A DNA stretch of 64,000 bases. It comes from Diprion similis (taxonomy: Eukaryota; Arthropoda; Insecta; Hymenoptera; Diprionidae). The notes under the pieces were generated by a model that was not told the origin of the DNA, did not search any database, and was given only the letters and a program-made list of their open reading frames with translations. Position numbers and translations under genes: made by a program. This document shows, piece by piece, positions 46,495 through 58,245 of the stretch. Within the stretch, counting starts at the first letter, position 1; each line of letters begins with the position of its first letter. The stretch covers positions 23,458,001 to 23,522,000 of the forward strand of contig NC_060110.1 in NCBI RefSeq assembly GCF_021155765.1, read 5' to 3'.

Positions 46495-48470
46495 CTTTAC
46501 CACACATTTGACTCTATGCGTTTGACAGTTCGACCGTGGTTCAACCACAGAATTGTATCATTGTATACATGCAACCAAGCCACTATCATGACTACGCCGC
46601 CTGGCGCAGCGACTGACTGCAATTCGGTAAGCATCATCTACGTTGTGCGCAGCTACCATTGCGCAGCTCTCTCCGACGATTGAGACTTGCGCGGCATTAT
46701 TTGTTTCCGAGTAAATGCATTAAGCGTTATGAAGTGAAGAGTGTCGCAATTCCGTCGACTGAATATATCTTCATCAACGGCAATTTAGCTCAAAAATTTA
46801 GAATTTAGATTGCCATCTGAAAAATGTTTCACCTAATTCGATCGATGCATTTTTCCGTGTCTTATATTTGATTATGAGGTCTGGATCCACAGCGTGTGAC
46901 TCAGATAAAGAAAGATTTGGTAAAATTAAAAGAACTTGAGGATATTGAACGCGATTTTTGTGTCACGATTTCGTAATTGCTACTTACAAATTTAACTTTC
47001 ACAAACGTGGCTTTGCGTGTAGTATTATTTTTCGTATCTTGAAAATGTTACGGTATGTTTTTGAAAATTTGTAGTAAATTATATATAGCGCGTATCGATT
47101 GTTAAGTTATATTATATTAACAATTTGATATTATGGTATCTTATCCGATAACGGAAATAAACCGCAAAAACGTTGGCTGGCATTACGGATTCTCTGTATC
47201 GAGTGACCCTGTCAGTGAATCTTGAAAAATAGCAAGTGATGGGTAATTGCATGAATTTATTACACAAAAACAAGAGGTATAATACAATTGAGATTACCTA
47301 GAAAGATCTTATATTATTCAGTCAACGCATAAGGCATGGGTAAGACGAATAAGAAATAATAACGAGCAAAAATAGCTTACCACAAAAAATATGAAAAAAA
47401 TCAAACTATAAATTGGAAAGAACGTTGAGACCGTTCGGTCTTATAATTTTTAGCGATGGAATAGGCCAACTGCGCAAATACCACGTGTAGGAAAGAAACG
47501 CCGGATGCTCTACCACTTGTAGTGAAGTTGAACCGAGCACATACCTATAATTCCAAGTTTAACAAGTTTATTAGTCGATTGTCCGTGACTGTGTCACAGT
47601 AAGGATTTGTATTAGTTTTGTTATGCATCTGGCCATTTTTAGATTCGGTGATCAGGAAATTAGTTTTCAAGTTATTTACCACTTTTCGGAAAGGTTTGAA
47701 AGACACTGCCTATTGGCTAATTTTTTATTCTTGACCAATGAGCTGGATCTTTCAGTTCTTAAGTTCTCAAAAGGTAACAAACAAACAGAACCTTGTAGAA
47801 GTGAGAAATAATGCGCTAATGTCAGTTGCTAATATTTGTAATTAGCTCAATCTCAACAACTGCAGTCGTCACTTATGCCAAAATACGGTTACTCAATGTT
47901 CGTGTTCTGTATTATCCACTACTTTCGTGATGGTAATCGAGCCAGTTACCGACATGTGCTTACCATTGAAAATTAGTTTCAAAATTCTATTTCTAGTCAG
48001 AGGACGCTAGGACTTTTTACGATTTACTGTAAGAACCACAGAATATTTGCGAAAAAAAAAAAAAATGCAACAAGTATTGTATTAATTTTTTTAATAAAAT
48101 ACATACGAATCAAAGGTTGGAAGTTTTGATTTATTTTTACAAAAAAATACGAAATAACGATCCATTTTCGTAATTCGCGGAAGGAAGTCAAAATATTGTC
48201 CATATTCACAACCAAGCTTGTATTTCTAATACACAAAATCTGATTCTGGATGAAACAGAGTTCAAAATACGCATTATTATATCACAAACGAAACAATTCC
48301 TATGAAATTAACGTTGCTCAATAGTTGTTTTGACTTTCAATGTATTTAAGAACGGATAATAACATGGGCGCATTCAAATTTTCACTGTTGACTGTTGTGC
48401 TTGTGTCGGTTTTCGGTTGGTAGACAAAAGGAATTCTTTATCGTATTAGCGAATCTGGTATAGTTGGGAA
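46495..48470. other. intergenic between divergent KXD1 and UBE2C
   Basis: This 2 kb region is AT-rich. At the KXD1 end an imperfect palindrome GTGGTTCAACCAC (46536-46548) and a possible plus-strand start exon (46588-46626) suggest a bidirectional promoter. Upstream of UBE2C, TTCAAA at about 48373 (TTTGAA on the other strand) is a CHR-like hexamer as seen in G2/M genes, but six bases are weak evidence. Confidence 0.4.
46588..46626 (+). CDS. possible first coding exon of a divergent transcript
   Basis: ATG plus 12 codons (MTTPPGAATDCNS) is followed directly by a TTCG/GTAAGC donor, starting 94 bases from the KXD1 start on the opposite strand. No matching second exon was found before UBE2C. It could be chance. 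Confidence 0.18.
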
Positions 48471-49985
48471 ATGGCACAGAATATAAACCCGTTCTACTCG
48501 TCTCAAAGTACGCCTAACAAAGCTAAGGAGGAGAAGCAGAACGTCCCAAAAGACAACCATGCAGTGAGCAAAAGGTAGGCACAATTTCTACCTCGATTCT
48601 CCGAGCCTTCGCGCAGTATCGACATTCGGTCAAACGGAATTCAATTACTTACGTACACACTCGGTATGACCAAACTGGGGATTTCGCCGCGCTTTTCAGC
48701 CTCATAACCAAACTTTACTCTCTTTTTCCCAAACCCCTTATTCACGCCAAATGATATGCTTGCGTTTATTTCACAGGCTTCAAAAGGAACTCCTAGTCCT
48801 GATGACCAGTACTGAAAAAAGTGTATCTGCCTTTCCAGACGGTGAAAACCTCTTCAAGTGGATCGGAACCATAACCGGCCCTCGAGACACGGTAAGGTAT
48901 TCTTGTCCCCGTCACACAGTTTTTGTCGGGAACAAATCTCTAAGTAAAAAATTTAAAACAAATTCTCGAGGCAACGGTGCTTCGAAAAAATATTTCCAGA
49001 TTTTACGCTCGTCGCACAATTCCTGGGATGTCGATCGACGCGAGCATTCTGTGTTTCGAGATGTTGTCCACTGTTCACCGTGTCTTGTGACAACCTAGAA
49101 ATAACCCAGTTGCTGGAGGTCTATTAGGGAAGATCTGATTGATAGCTGAGCTCGATTGAAAAACAGTTTCAAAATTATTATACATCCCAAATTAGTCCAA
49201 AGTCAGATTAGGTTTCGAGATTTTGTTCAAAGTGTGAGGCCACTCATTTGCAAATCGAACTAAAGACTTCAGCTTAACAGAATGAAATTAACGACAAGCA
49301 ATTTCCAATTAGTTTGCAATGCTTTTCTATATTTGTGCTATCTGAATTAAGCTAGATATTATTGTACAAAATCCTGTTCTACTGGATCAAAGTGCAATAC
49401 TGCAGTCACGGGGTGATTTATATAATTTAATGTACGATAAAAACAGGTATATGTGGGGCTGACATACAAGCTAACACTGGAGTTCCCGCATAGTTACCCG
49501 TACAGTGCTCCGGTGGTGCGCTTTGCCACCCCTTGCTTTCATCCAAACGTCGATTCAGCCGGTAACATCTGCCTGGATATATTGAAAGACAAATGGAGTG
49601 CATTGTATGATGTTCGTACCATACTTCTATCTATACAGTCCTTGCTAGGGGGTAAGTATCTTCAATTATAGTCGTTGTTTTATTTCTTGACAATGCTTGA
49701 TCCTCCTTTTACCGATGCCTTTTACATCGGTCTGTAAAATCTGTACCAAGTATGAACTATATTTTTCTTGTTTCAATTTATAAACTGTTTAACCTTTCTA
49801 GAAATATATTCAATTATGATAGCATGAATAATTTGTCTGTCCTTGGTTTGTTTCCTGTAGAGCCGAACAACGAAAGTCCACTGAACCCTCAGGCCGCTGA
49901 ATTGTGGCCGAATCAAACGGAGTACAAGAAACATTTACACGAAGAATACCGTAAAGCTCCCAGTCATGCCAATCAGGATTCATGA
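48471..49985 (+). CDS. vih: ubiquitin-conjugating enzyme E2 C (vihar), APC/C-dependent E2
   Basis: UBE2C/vihar loads the first ubiquitins onto cyclin B, securin and other targets of the anaphase-promoting complex, driving mitotic exit. Exons: 48471-48574, 48777-48891, 49447-49651 and 49861-49985. All junctions are GT-AG and in phase, giving 182 residues (human UBE2C is 179). The N-terminal extension (1-33, [15 protein letters not shown]) is typical of this E2 and limits its activity. The UBC fold follows. The HPN motif is at 105-107 and the catalytic cysteine is C115 within GNICLDIL. The stretch [15 protein letters not shown], which carries the family's RxxL destruction-box-like sequence, is conserved. 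Introns are 202, 555 and 209 bases. An AATAAA lies 206 bases past the stop. The product assignment is secure. Confidence 0.97.
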
Positions 49986-51401
49986 TAAGCCTACTCTTCC
50001 ATACTCCTCTATCCCTCTATTACCATTATCGTAATTCTCAGTACAGTCAAAATACACGTACATTTGAGATGTGCGAGAAACACGCATTATTATGACGAAT
50101 ATGTACCTATGAACTTTTTTTTTGTTTTCGTTACCCCAACTTTACTTTAGTAGACATACATACGAATGTTGATCACGTTTTTGACGTTATAATAAAATTG
50201 TAATATGTAATCGAAATCTCTTCAAAGAACAAATTAATACTTTGTGATTGCTAATCATTCATACCTCTACGAGGTTTATAATAATATAGTGCGAGTTACT
50301 TTCGCGTAAAGTGAGCATGTATACAAATTCATTTATATAGGGGACTGATCTCAAATACACGCCGTCTACATTCATAATTTTATTATTTGTTTGATTTTGA
50401 ATGAAAACAAACGTTTATTTATTTTATATATGTAATAATAAATATAAATATCTGATATCTTGGTACAACAAGGCGCTGACGTATAGATTTGTGGATCGTT
50501 TTCAATTGGTTTATTATTGTGTAATGCTAAAATAAATATTTTAAAACCATGCACATTTTTTTCGCTTTATTTTTTTTTGTTTTGTTCTGTTGTGAAGTAT
50601 GATGATTTGTCAATACGTGTATTGGAATTCCATGGTTTGATATTGCTTTGAATTTTGTGCAGTATGTAAATTCCAAAGTTCCGGATTTGAATAAAATTGA
50701 ATATTCAAATTTAAGAAAACTATCCGCTGTTAGTAATCAACGACAAATTTTTTACGTTCATCTCGTGATATTTTACTTATTTGACCTTTATAACTTTCGC
50801 GTGATTATCTACTGTTTCTTACATGCAGGTGAGCAATAATTTAATCAAAATAAATATCAAGACAAAATTCAGTAGCTGAATAATTGTTACAATCAAATAG
50901 CGGGGCCAGCAGTGGCCATAAAAGCCCCCGAAAAATTTAAAAACATCGTAAACTGCGTAAAAATAATTTGGAAATATGGTGAAAAAAAATTTGCGAAAAA
51001 TTCTAGAGTTCATTTTGTCTGTCGCCTAATGTCTTGTTTTGATATATAACGGTCGCAGCCGCTAATTCTAAATTTAAGAAGTTGAATATGGAAAGGTGAT
51101 GCTTTTACCGGCTTATGAATATTTTTTGTTCATCAGAAAGGCAATTGCCTAAACTTTGAAAATCACAATATATCGTAAATTACGAAATATGTTGGATATC
51201 TATGCATGGATGTGAAAAAGAAATGATTTCAAAATTGAATTCAACGATTTTTGTGTGTGAGCTCACGCGGCGCTATCAAAGGTAGAAACTCACAAAATCA
51301 GGTGAATAGTTTGGTACGAGAGTTTTTTTTACTATACTACAGACACTATCGTAGTCGTTAGTGTATCGGTTTAATCGAACAGAGTTAATTAGCAGTAAAA
51401 T
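49986..51401. other. 3' region of UBE2C and upstream region of the BPHL-like gene
   Basis: AT-rich sequence with no coding exon found. A palindrome GTGAGCTCAC at about 51258-51267 lies 135 bases before the next start codon. Confidence 0.5.
50191..50196 (+). terminator. polyadenylation signal AATAAA for UBE2C
   Basis: First canonical hexamer after the UBE2C stop. Others follow in the AT-rich 3' region. Confidence 0.5.
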
Positions 51402-53072
51402 ATGCTGTCGTCTGTGGTGAAGCAAGTGGTCAATGCAATTGTAAAAAAAGTACCAAATTCGACTAGCAGCAAGCTAGTATTTATTTCAGCGACGAGAAAC
51501 ATGTCAACGAATTCTGAGGTACGGTAAGGCGAGAAAAAACATATGAAATGCGGAGAGGTTATGTGTGCTCATATTATTCTAAGATCCAATTATCTGACTG
51601 GCATGTTTACCAAGTGAATCAAACATCTCCCAAATTCTTATATGTTTGATTTAACATGTTTAGGAACAAAAAATCAACGTCAAAGGGCGGGACATAAATT
51701 ACGTAAAAGTGGGCAGAGGTGCTCATCCTGTTCTTCTGCTCCCAGGCGCCCTCGGTGTGTAAAGAGAAAAATAGATGCGCAACGATTCGACTTTCGATAT
51801 TCGAATTAGAAAAGTTCGCTGTACCCGTTATTGCCGAATTCTGAAAAAATATGTTTATCTGCCTTTATCACAAAAACTTTTCTTTGCACCAGTGTGTTCT
51901 TACTTATACCTATTATTTTACTAACAATTTTTTTTTGCAGGGTCGATCTGGACAGATTTCAAGCCTCAAATTACGAATTTGGACAAAGATAAACTGACCA
52001 TTGTCGCATGGGATCCCCCTGGATATGGGAATTCCCGCCCACCGAACCGGACCTTTGGTGATGATTTTTACAGCAGAGATGCGGACTTTGCTCACGATTT
52101 GATGAAAGCAATTGGTTTCGATAAATATTCTCTGCTCGGCTGGAGTGACGGCGGCATTACCGCACTTTTCTTAGCGGCCAACTACCCCGAGAGCGTTAAA
52201 AAAATGATCGTAGTTGGTGCCAATGCTTACATGTTACCGGAAGAAGTTGAAGTTTATAAAAGTAGGATGAATTCTTTCGATACCAATCAGGCACATAAGT
52301 TCCGATTCTTTACTGAAATATTTAGCAAGCTATAGCTTTATATAATTGTCTAGATACACTTCAAAGTATATACAGTATTTATTGAATGGAAATATTTATT
52401 GATCGGTGAAAGGATTAACAATTGCAAATTGTCTTCGGGAAAAAATCTTTTAGAAGAAAAAATTTTCCGTGTCGGGTTGTCAAATGAATACCAAATCCGT
52501 CAAATGATATATCTTTTCATAGATAAATTCGTGATTCGCGACCTTTTTGCTGCGATCTTTCGAATGTCTTTGGAATTTTAGTTTTTCACAAGTTTCAAGC
52601 ATGATGATCTTCTTCCAGGTTTAAGAAACATAGATTCTTGGTCCGAGCGTATGAGAGCTCCAATGATAGCTGTGTACGGTGAGGGATACTTCAGGAGCAC
52701 TTGGGCCTCGTGGGTTGACGCACTTTCGAGCATATATGAGAAAAACAAGGGAGACATTTGCATGAATTTACTGAAACAAATTCAGTGTCCAACGCTGATT
52801 GTTCACGGAGCAAAAGACGTCATGGTTCACAAGGACCATCCAACGTTCCTCGCAGAAAATGTCAAGAATTCAAAGTAAGTGCGGCCGTCTTTTTTGTACG
52901 ATCCTTTTACAATTTTACTCCGAGGAGCGTCGTACTTTTGTAAAATACACCACTGCTAATTTGTTGTGTTTTCAGAGTACACATTTTCGAAAATGGAACT
53001 CACACCCTTCACTTGAAATATCACGAAGAGTTCAACCGTCTCTCTGAACAATTTTTGTTGGAAACTGATTAG
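51402..53072 (+). CDS. BPHL: valacyclovir hydrolase-like (BPHL) alpha/beta hydrolase
   Basis: BPHL-type enzymes are serine hydrolases that cleave amino-acid esters and act on reactive homocysteine thiolactone; the human enzyme is often mitochondrial. Exons: 51402-51518, 51664-51754, 51941-52261, 52619-52874 and 52976-53072. All are GT-AG and in phase, giving 293 residues (human 291). The first 34 residues are basic, hydroxylated and free of acids, as in a mitochondrial targeting peptide (MLSSVVKQVVNAIVKKVPNS). The oxyanion region is LLLPGALGS. The nucleophile elbow GWSDGG puts the catalytic serine at S138, and the likely acid and base are D243 (HGAKDVMV) and H271 (ENGTHTLHL). The BPHL signatures WDPPGYGNSRPP and VVGANAY are intact. 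The 358-base intron 3 keeps an open frame for 24 more codons past exon 3, so an unspliced reading would end prematurely. Confidence 0.96.
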
Positions 53073-53629
53073 GACGGTGATCGCCAACTTCCAATAAGAG
53101 TCGCTAAGTTTACGTTTCTGAAAATCGATGAAAAACAAGAACAAAAATATTTTATTTTAGGAACAAACAACATAACTTAAAAACATCGAAAAGTTCAATA
53201 TATTTTGAATTCATAATTGTAATCGCCTCCCAGCACGTGTTAATATTATCCGAAAATTTTTATATTTACAGGAAATTTTTTTTGTTGCATAATATAAACA
53301 TATTGCTGGGGTGCGATCAAAAAAATTCAAACACGATCCAAATAACGGAAACTCTAGTGTGTATCCAATTTCTTTCTATTTGGTCGGTACTACGAAAAAA
53401 TGTTGGAAACCTAATACCCCCTTATCTTCACAAAGGTTTTCCTTGTTTCCCCTAAAATCACCTGGCTTGATGAAGCCTATATATTATATTTTTGTATGAT
53501 CCTTACATGGCACTGAGATAATCACGTTAGATTAGTGAGGATAACAATGATTTATATCAACTAATGCTAATTGTTCCCTTCATTATTGTAAATGCATTTA
53601 AACGCGAAATCTGTTCGAACTCTTTGTAC

Positions 53630-53635
53630 AATAAA
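53630..53635 (+). terminator. likely polyadenylation signal AATAAA for the BPHL-like gene
   Basis: First AATAAA I find after the stop at 53072, 560 bases downstream. Confidence 0.4.
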
Positions 53636-54384
53636 ACTAATGCAAATCAAAGAAAAAGCATTTCATTTTAATTTAAACTAGTGTAACGCAAAAAATAAGA
53701 TTTCATATGGTTTCTTGTTAACGTGCAGATTTTGGATTTGAAATGAGATTCAGTTGAAATACTCGAACATTGGTCAATGAGTCGAATCACGGTAAATATT
53801 ATTCGGATATTTAGGACACGATATGCAAGTACTGTGATAACGAGTTCAAGTCATGCCGTCACTTGTGTATGTGGAAAACTTTAGTGGGACGGGAAAAAAT
53901 TGTTTTTGAATAGAGTCTTATACAGATGCCAGTTGTCACAGCTGTAAGTTAAAAATTTATGATAACCTTACACGAAAGGAAAGGAATTCTTGAACCAACA
54001 AAATAGATTTCGTTGAAGTCCATTCACTTCAACCTAGTATCCCTTGTTTGTTCCAAATACGATGACTGCAATACAATAATACCGATATAGTTAGTTTGTC
54101 AAAATGATTTAGTCACGTGAATTTCTTGATTCAAGAAAAGCTTTGTCTACTAGTACTATAAACGGCCACTAGGCGGTGAACTTTCTCACCACGGAAGTAG
54201 CTTCAGAGATACTTATAAAACCGGGTAGTCTGCCAGACAGCCAGATATGAAGAGCGTCAGAGAAACTTGTCATCAGACCTAATACTTTACTCTCACTGAA
54301 ATTTAATGACGCCGTCAAAATCATTGAATTATGAAAATGCAAGAGATATCTATCAGGATTGAATCAATACCCGGAAAAATGGAT

Positions 54385-54470
54385 GTTCAATATTTGAAAA
54401 GGGACGTCACACCCTCACATAAGATTTCACGCAGAATTTAATGACCTAGCGACACAGTTTTTACTTTTTC
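54385..54470 (+). pseudogene. decayed copy of the last exon of the BPHL-like gene
   Basis: The stretch aligns with exon 5 of the gene 1.4 kb to the left: CACACCCT, TTTCACG.AGAATTT.A, and a matching GACACAGTTTTTA end line up in order with the functional exon. Translated piecewise it gives residues like HAEFNDLATQFLL against HEEFNRLSEQFLL. At least one indel shifts the frame between the two halves, and an in-frame stop appears early, so it cannot code. No copies of exons 1-4 were found nearby, which points to a partial tandem duplication or a paralog that has mostly decayed. Confidence 0.6.
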
Positions 54471-55033
54471 CGTTTCAAGATTCGGCAGTGTAGTGAGTAT
54501 TTGAAGTAGAACTGTCATATATCTTCAATTTTTTTCTATTCAATATATTTTATCTGTGAGGAGATATCTTGTATTCTTATTCTACTTTCGCTCCCCCGTT
54601 TCTGCAGAATTGGAGTTGGTTGGTATATGCAACCACACTCACGTTAATGTTTGCCGAGTAACATCTTAATAGGCGCAACAATGTTCGAGAACCAAGTTTA
54701 TACCTTGCATAGAAAATACGAGCCAACAGGCTAGTGTAAATATAAACTATAGACACATAGCTCGAGATGTTTCGAATTTATTGTGAGGTATGATCTGTGC
54801 TTATTTGAGTACCTCCAGCAAATCTGCAATACAAAAAAAAAAAAACGCGATAAAATGAAAACATCGTCCGAAATAACATATTGTGATGTAATTTCTAATA
54901 ATGGAAGTTCGAAATGTAAGTGAAAGAGAGAATATGTACGATAAGTGAGACTCGATCTTTGCTTTTATCCCTTAACCTTTAGGCCGTCGGAAAATCTAAG
55001 TATAGACACTATGGAGCAATCTATCAAAATTCT

Positions 55034-55322
55034 GTACTGGAGTGTTTGTGAGGTCGCTGATTACGAATCTGTATTCGAAATTTCGAGATTCAAGATAGTA
55101 GACCGAATCCGAAAAGTCACTCGATTTGGATGAAACTCGGTATTCAAGGGTTTTCGAGGTCACTTATCACGAATCTAAACTCGCAATTTCAATATTCATC
55201 ATAGCGGATCCAATGTGGTTGCGTAGAGTGACTTCTTGGATGTTTATCGACCATATTGGATATCTCATCTTGAATTTCGATAATCTGAATTCAGATTCAT
55301 TATCAGCGACCCCTAAAACTCC
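55034..55322. repeat. degenerate repeat with two direct units and one inverted unit
   Basis: Two units of about 105 bases start near 55034 and 55139 and share GAGGTC, ACGAATCT and AATTTC.A.ATTCA at an offset of 106. A third partial copy at 55256-55322 is in reverse complement (GGAGTTTTAGGGGTCGCTGA on the minus strand against GGAGTGTTTGTGAGGTCGCTGA). The mix of direct and inverted copies suggests remains of a repetitive element and not a simple satellite. Confidence 0.6.
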
Positions 55323-57574
55323 ACACTCAGCTGACCTTTTCCCTACTGTTAACCCAAAAAGCCTAAATATAGCCTCTAGGTGTGATCGGGCTTTGTATAG
55401 GTCATATTTAAGATATAAGCACATTGTTTGGGGACTTTCTAAGGGGATTTAAGTTCATGATTAGAGTTTCTGACACGGAATTTCAGTATCTATAATTGTT
55501 TGTATCAATGCTAATTATGTCTGGAATAGAACTCAAACGTCGAATCTGGAATAAATTTTAGAACGTCAATTAAAATTGCACGCTTCAAAGCCAATCGGTA
55601 TTTATTATAAGAAACAATCATTTCAGAAGTGGCGACTGGGGTTGATAGGATTCAAGGACCTCGCAATTCTTGAACCGTGTAACGAGCGAGGCACGTGCAG
55701 TGCCTGGCTAGAATCCCGAGCCTGAGAGTCGACCACATTGATTTTGTCAAGTGTAGCGCATTGCGGATGTCTCCCGTCGGTCTGGCTTCTATCACGTTTA
55801 GCCAAAATCGTGTTCACTCTGGCCCGATGACATTTAAGCTCTCACACGTTAGCGTTTTTGTCATCATCCGTCATCAGACCTGGCATTGCAACATGCAATG
55901 AACGAGATAATTACCCCGATCACCTCGAAAATTTCAACTTGTGGATCCCGCATGCAGATGGTGAAAACCTCGGAATTCCGCGTAAGCGAATATCGCGAGT
56001 GCGTTTCCGGTTTGACTGGATAAAAATTGTCCGAATCCCACGCTTAGCAGTAAGAACGCGCGGGATTTGCAACTCCAAAGAGAAACTCCTACGATTTATC
56101 CGACTGCCCACCTTTGACCGTCACTCTTAGTCGTCGAGAGGGGAACGAGTGAATGGATTCGAGCACCCACCTAGTTTTACGTTTTACCTGCTACTTACTT
56201 CTCAGCGGAGTCATTTAGTTATAGTACATTCACACTGAATCTGCAGATTAACATCGGCTCGATGACCTTGGAAAACCGTCCATTAAGAAATCCGTGAATT
56301 GTAGGTGATAATCGATGTATTACCTTTCGCTAATCCGATAATCTCATGAAAGGTGTACTTAGACTGAATTCAGCGCCGTGCAAACATTTTTTTCAACTCT
56401 GTCGCACCTCGACTCTTAGCGGGTTTAATTTAACTAATTACCGTGCCATTTGTGGCAGGTTATTTGCTTCCCACTGGCTATTATCTGCAGTTATGAAAAT
56501 CCTGTGAGGTAGTAGATACAGAGTTTCTACGCTGCCTAATGTTCCGTCTGTCTGTCACCACTGAGAATATATCGCTCCACCGGTCCATTGTTCTCTTGTA
56601 GTATATTTTCGTGTATACCCACTGCTATTTTAGCCTGTTCAATTTTTACACCGTTCTTAATTATTCCGCCATACAATTAGGGGCGGTCTTGTTGTATGGA
56701 GTTCCTGCTTTCCGAATCTGGGACTAAAATTATCCAGAGGCACCCACGGTCTTAATACTTGACGACCTCAAACTGCTCACAGGTGTATGTAAATGTCTTG
56801 ATCGACAAATTTTCATGAATTCTTTCCAGAACATGAAGATACAAAACGTTTTTATTTCTGACTCAGGTTTACTTCATGGTAAAATACTTAAACCTAAATC
56901 ACGTATAATCCTGATGCATAAGAATATGATTCTGGTCTAGTAACGTTTCGAATTTGTGCTCATTTCATTGAGTATACAGTCCTAGGCGTGTACCAGATAA
57001 GACGAGGAAAATGGCTGAATAATTATTTCAACTTTCATAAAAATTTTCCAGATGAAGAAAACCAACAACAATAATTATTCCGAGTATTTTTATACGAACT
57101 AATAAACTGCCTTATTGTGATGTTCGTGACGGCGTGAATTGCTATTCAGTGTTTAGTGCATAATGGCACCTGCGTGATTCATTTGAGCATATATTCGACT
57201 CACGGATAAAGTTATAATGATCTCCGTCAAACAGTACGGATTATACCTACAAAGCTGCGTGAAGAGTTTTAAACAAAAGTGGCACAGCATCGAGATGAGG
57301 AGAGGAGATTGAAGTCGAAGTGGGCCACGAATATCTTTTCGTTCTAACATATCTTATACAAATTCACGCGTTTCGATTCATTTTTTAATACTTTCTATGA
57401 ATTGAATTAGTCGAGCAGGTAGCCATTTTCGTTTGTTACGAAGTTCCTGCAGCGTCAAAAACTGAAATTATATTAAAACAGCGACGCGAATATCAAGTAT
57501 AAACTTTATTTCTTGCCAGACAAACTCAAAAATTGTTTTTGGAAAATGTAAACATATCTACGAATCCTATATGG

Positions 57575-57637
57575 CATGGCGTCCAGCGATCCTGGAAACG
57601 GCTTGAATTTATTACGGATTTTTTACTGGACGCCATG
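57575..57637. repeat. 12-bp perfect inverted repeat
   Basis: CATGGCGTCCAG at 57575-57586 and its reverse complement at 57626-57637, 39 bases apart. Confidence 0.6.
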
Positions 57638-58056
57638 TATACACACCATGTATAATATATCAGGAGGATTCTGAAATTCGAGAATATATTTAGGAAGAAA
57701 ACTTTTCATGAGTAATAACGAGCCGATACCAAATTTATTATTCATAACTCCACGTAACTTTTTCATATTTGTACGATCCTAAAACCGCCGTAGCTTGTTG
57801 CTTACCCGAATTTCTCGTTAGATTTTTTGGTTCGGAATAATTTCGCATCTATAAAAATTCAAGTGATATTTTCACATTTACGTGAATCTGTGATATTTCA
57901 CACGCATTCGATGCATTCGAGCTTCTCGTCTTATTGTGCTGGGGCAAATAATGACATAATGAGAACGACAAAATGCGAGGCTGGATAGCAAAATGGTACG
58001 TGACGTAATTTCTAGCAATAATTTAAAGTACCAGTGTTTAATTTGCACGTAGCCGC

Positions 58057-58245
58057 TTAGAACACATAGGCACATGTGTCACGGCGAATCGCGTGGGCTG
58101 CCAGAGCGACTTCTGCTTCCTTGTCCAGCCAATTGCAATTCGAAAAATCCTCCGGATTTGTGCCTTCCAAGATCGCGTTGTCCCGCACCATTATTCTGAC
58201 GTAATTCTTCATCCTCCGCGTCTCGTTATGCGCGCAGTTTATCAT
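58057..58245 (-). CDS. candidate 62-residue small open reading frame
   Basis: ATG at 58245 runs to a stop at 58059-58057 on the minus strand. The product starts MINCAHNETRRMKNYVRIMV and later has EDFSNCNWLDKEAEVALAAH. It is balanced in composition and somewhat GC-richer than its flanks, which is why it is listed. No signal peptide, membrane segment or known motif is seen, and no homolog is recognised. Chance is a real alternative. Confidence 0.2.
   Translation of the reverse strand: MINCAHNETRRMKNYVRIMVRDNAILEGTNPEDFSNCNWLDKEAEVALAAHAIRRDTCAYVF

Noticed and set aside
52262-52335. Extension of BPHL exon 3 to an in-frame stop
   Set aside because: It is intron 3 read through. The donor after AAAA/GTAGGA and the acceptor at 52618 restore the conserved family sequence.
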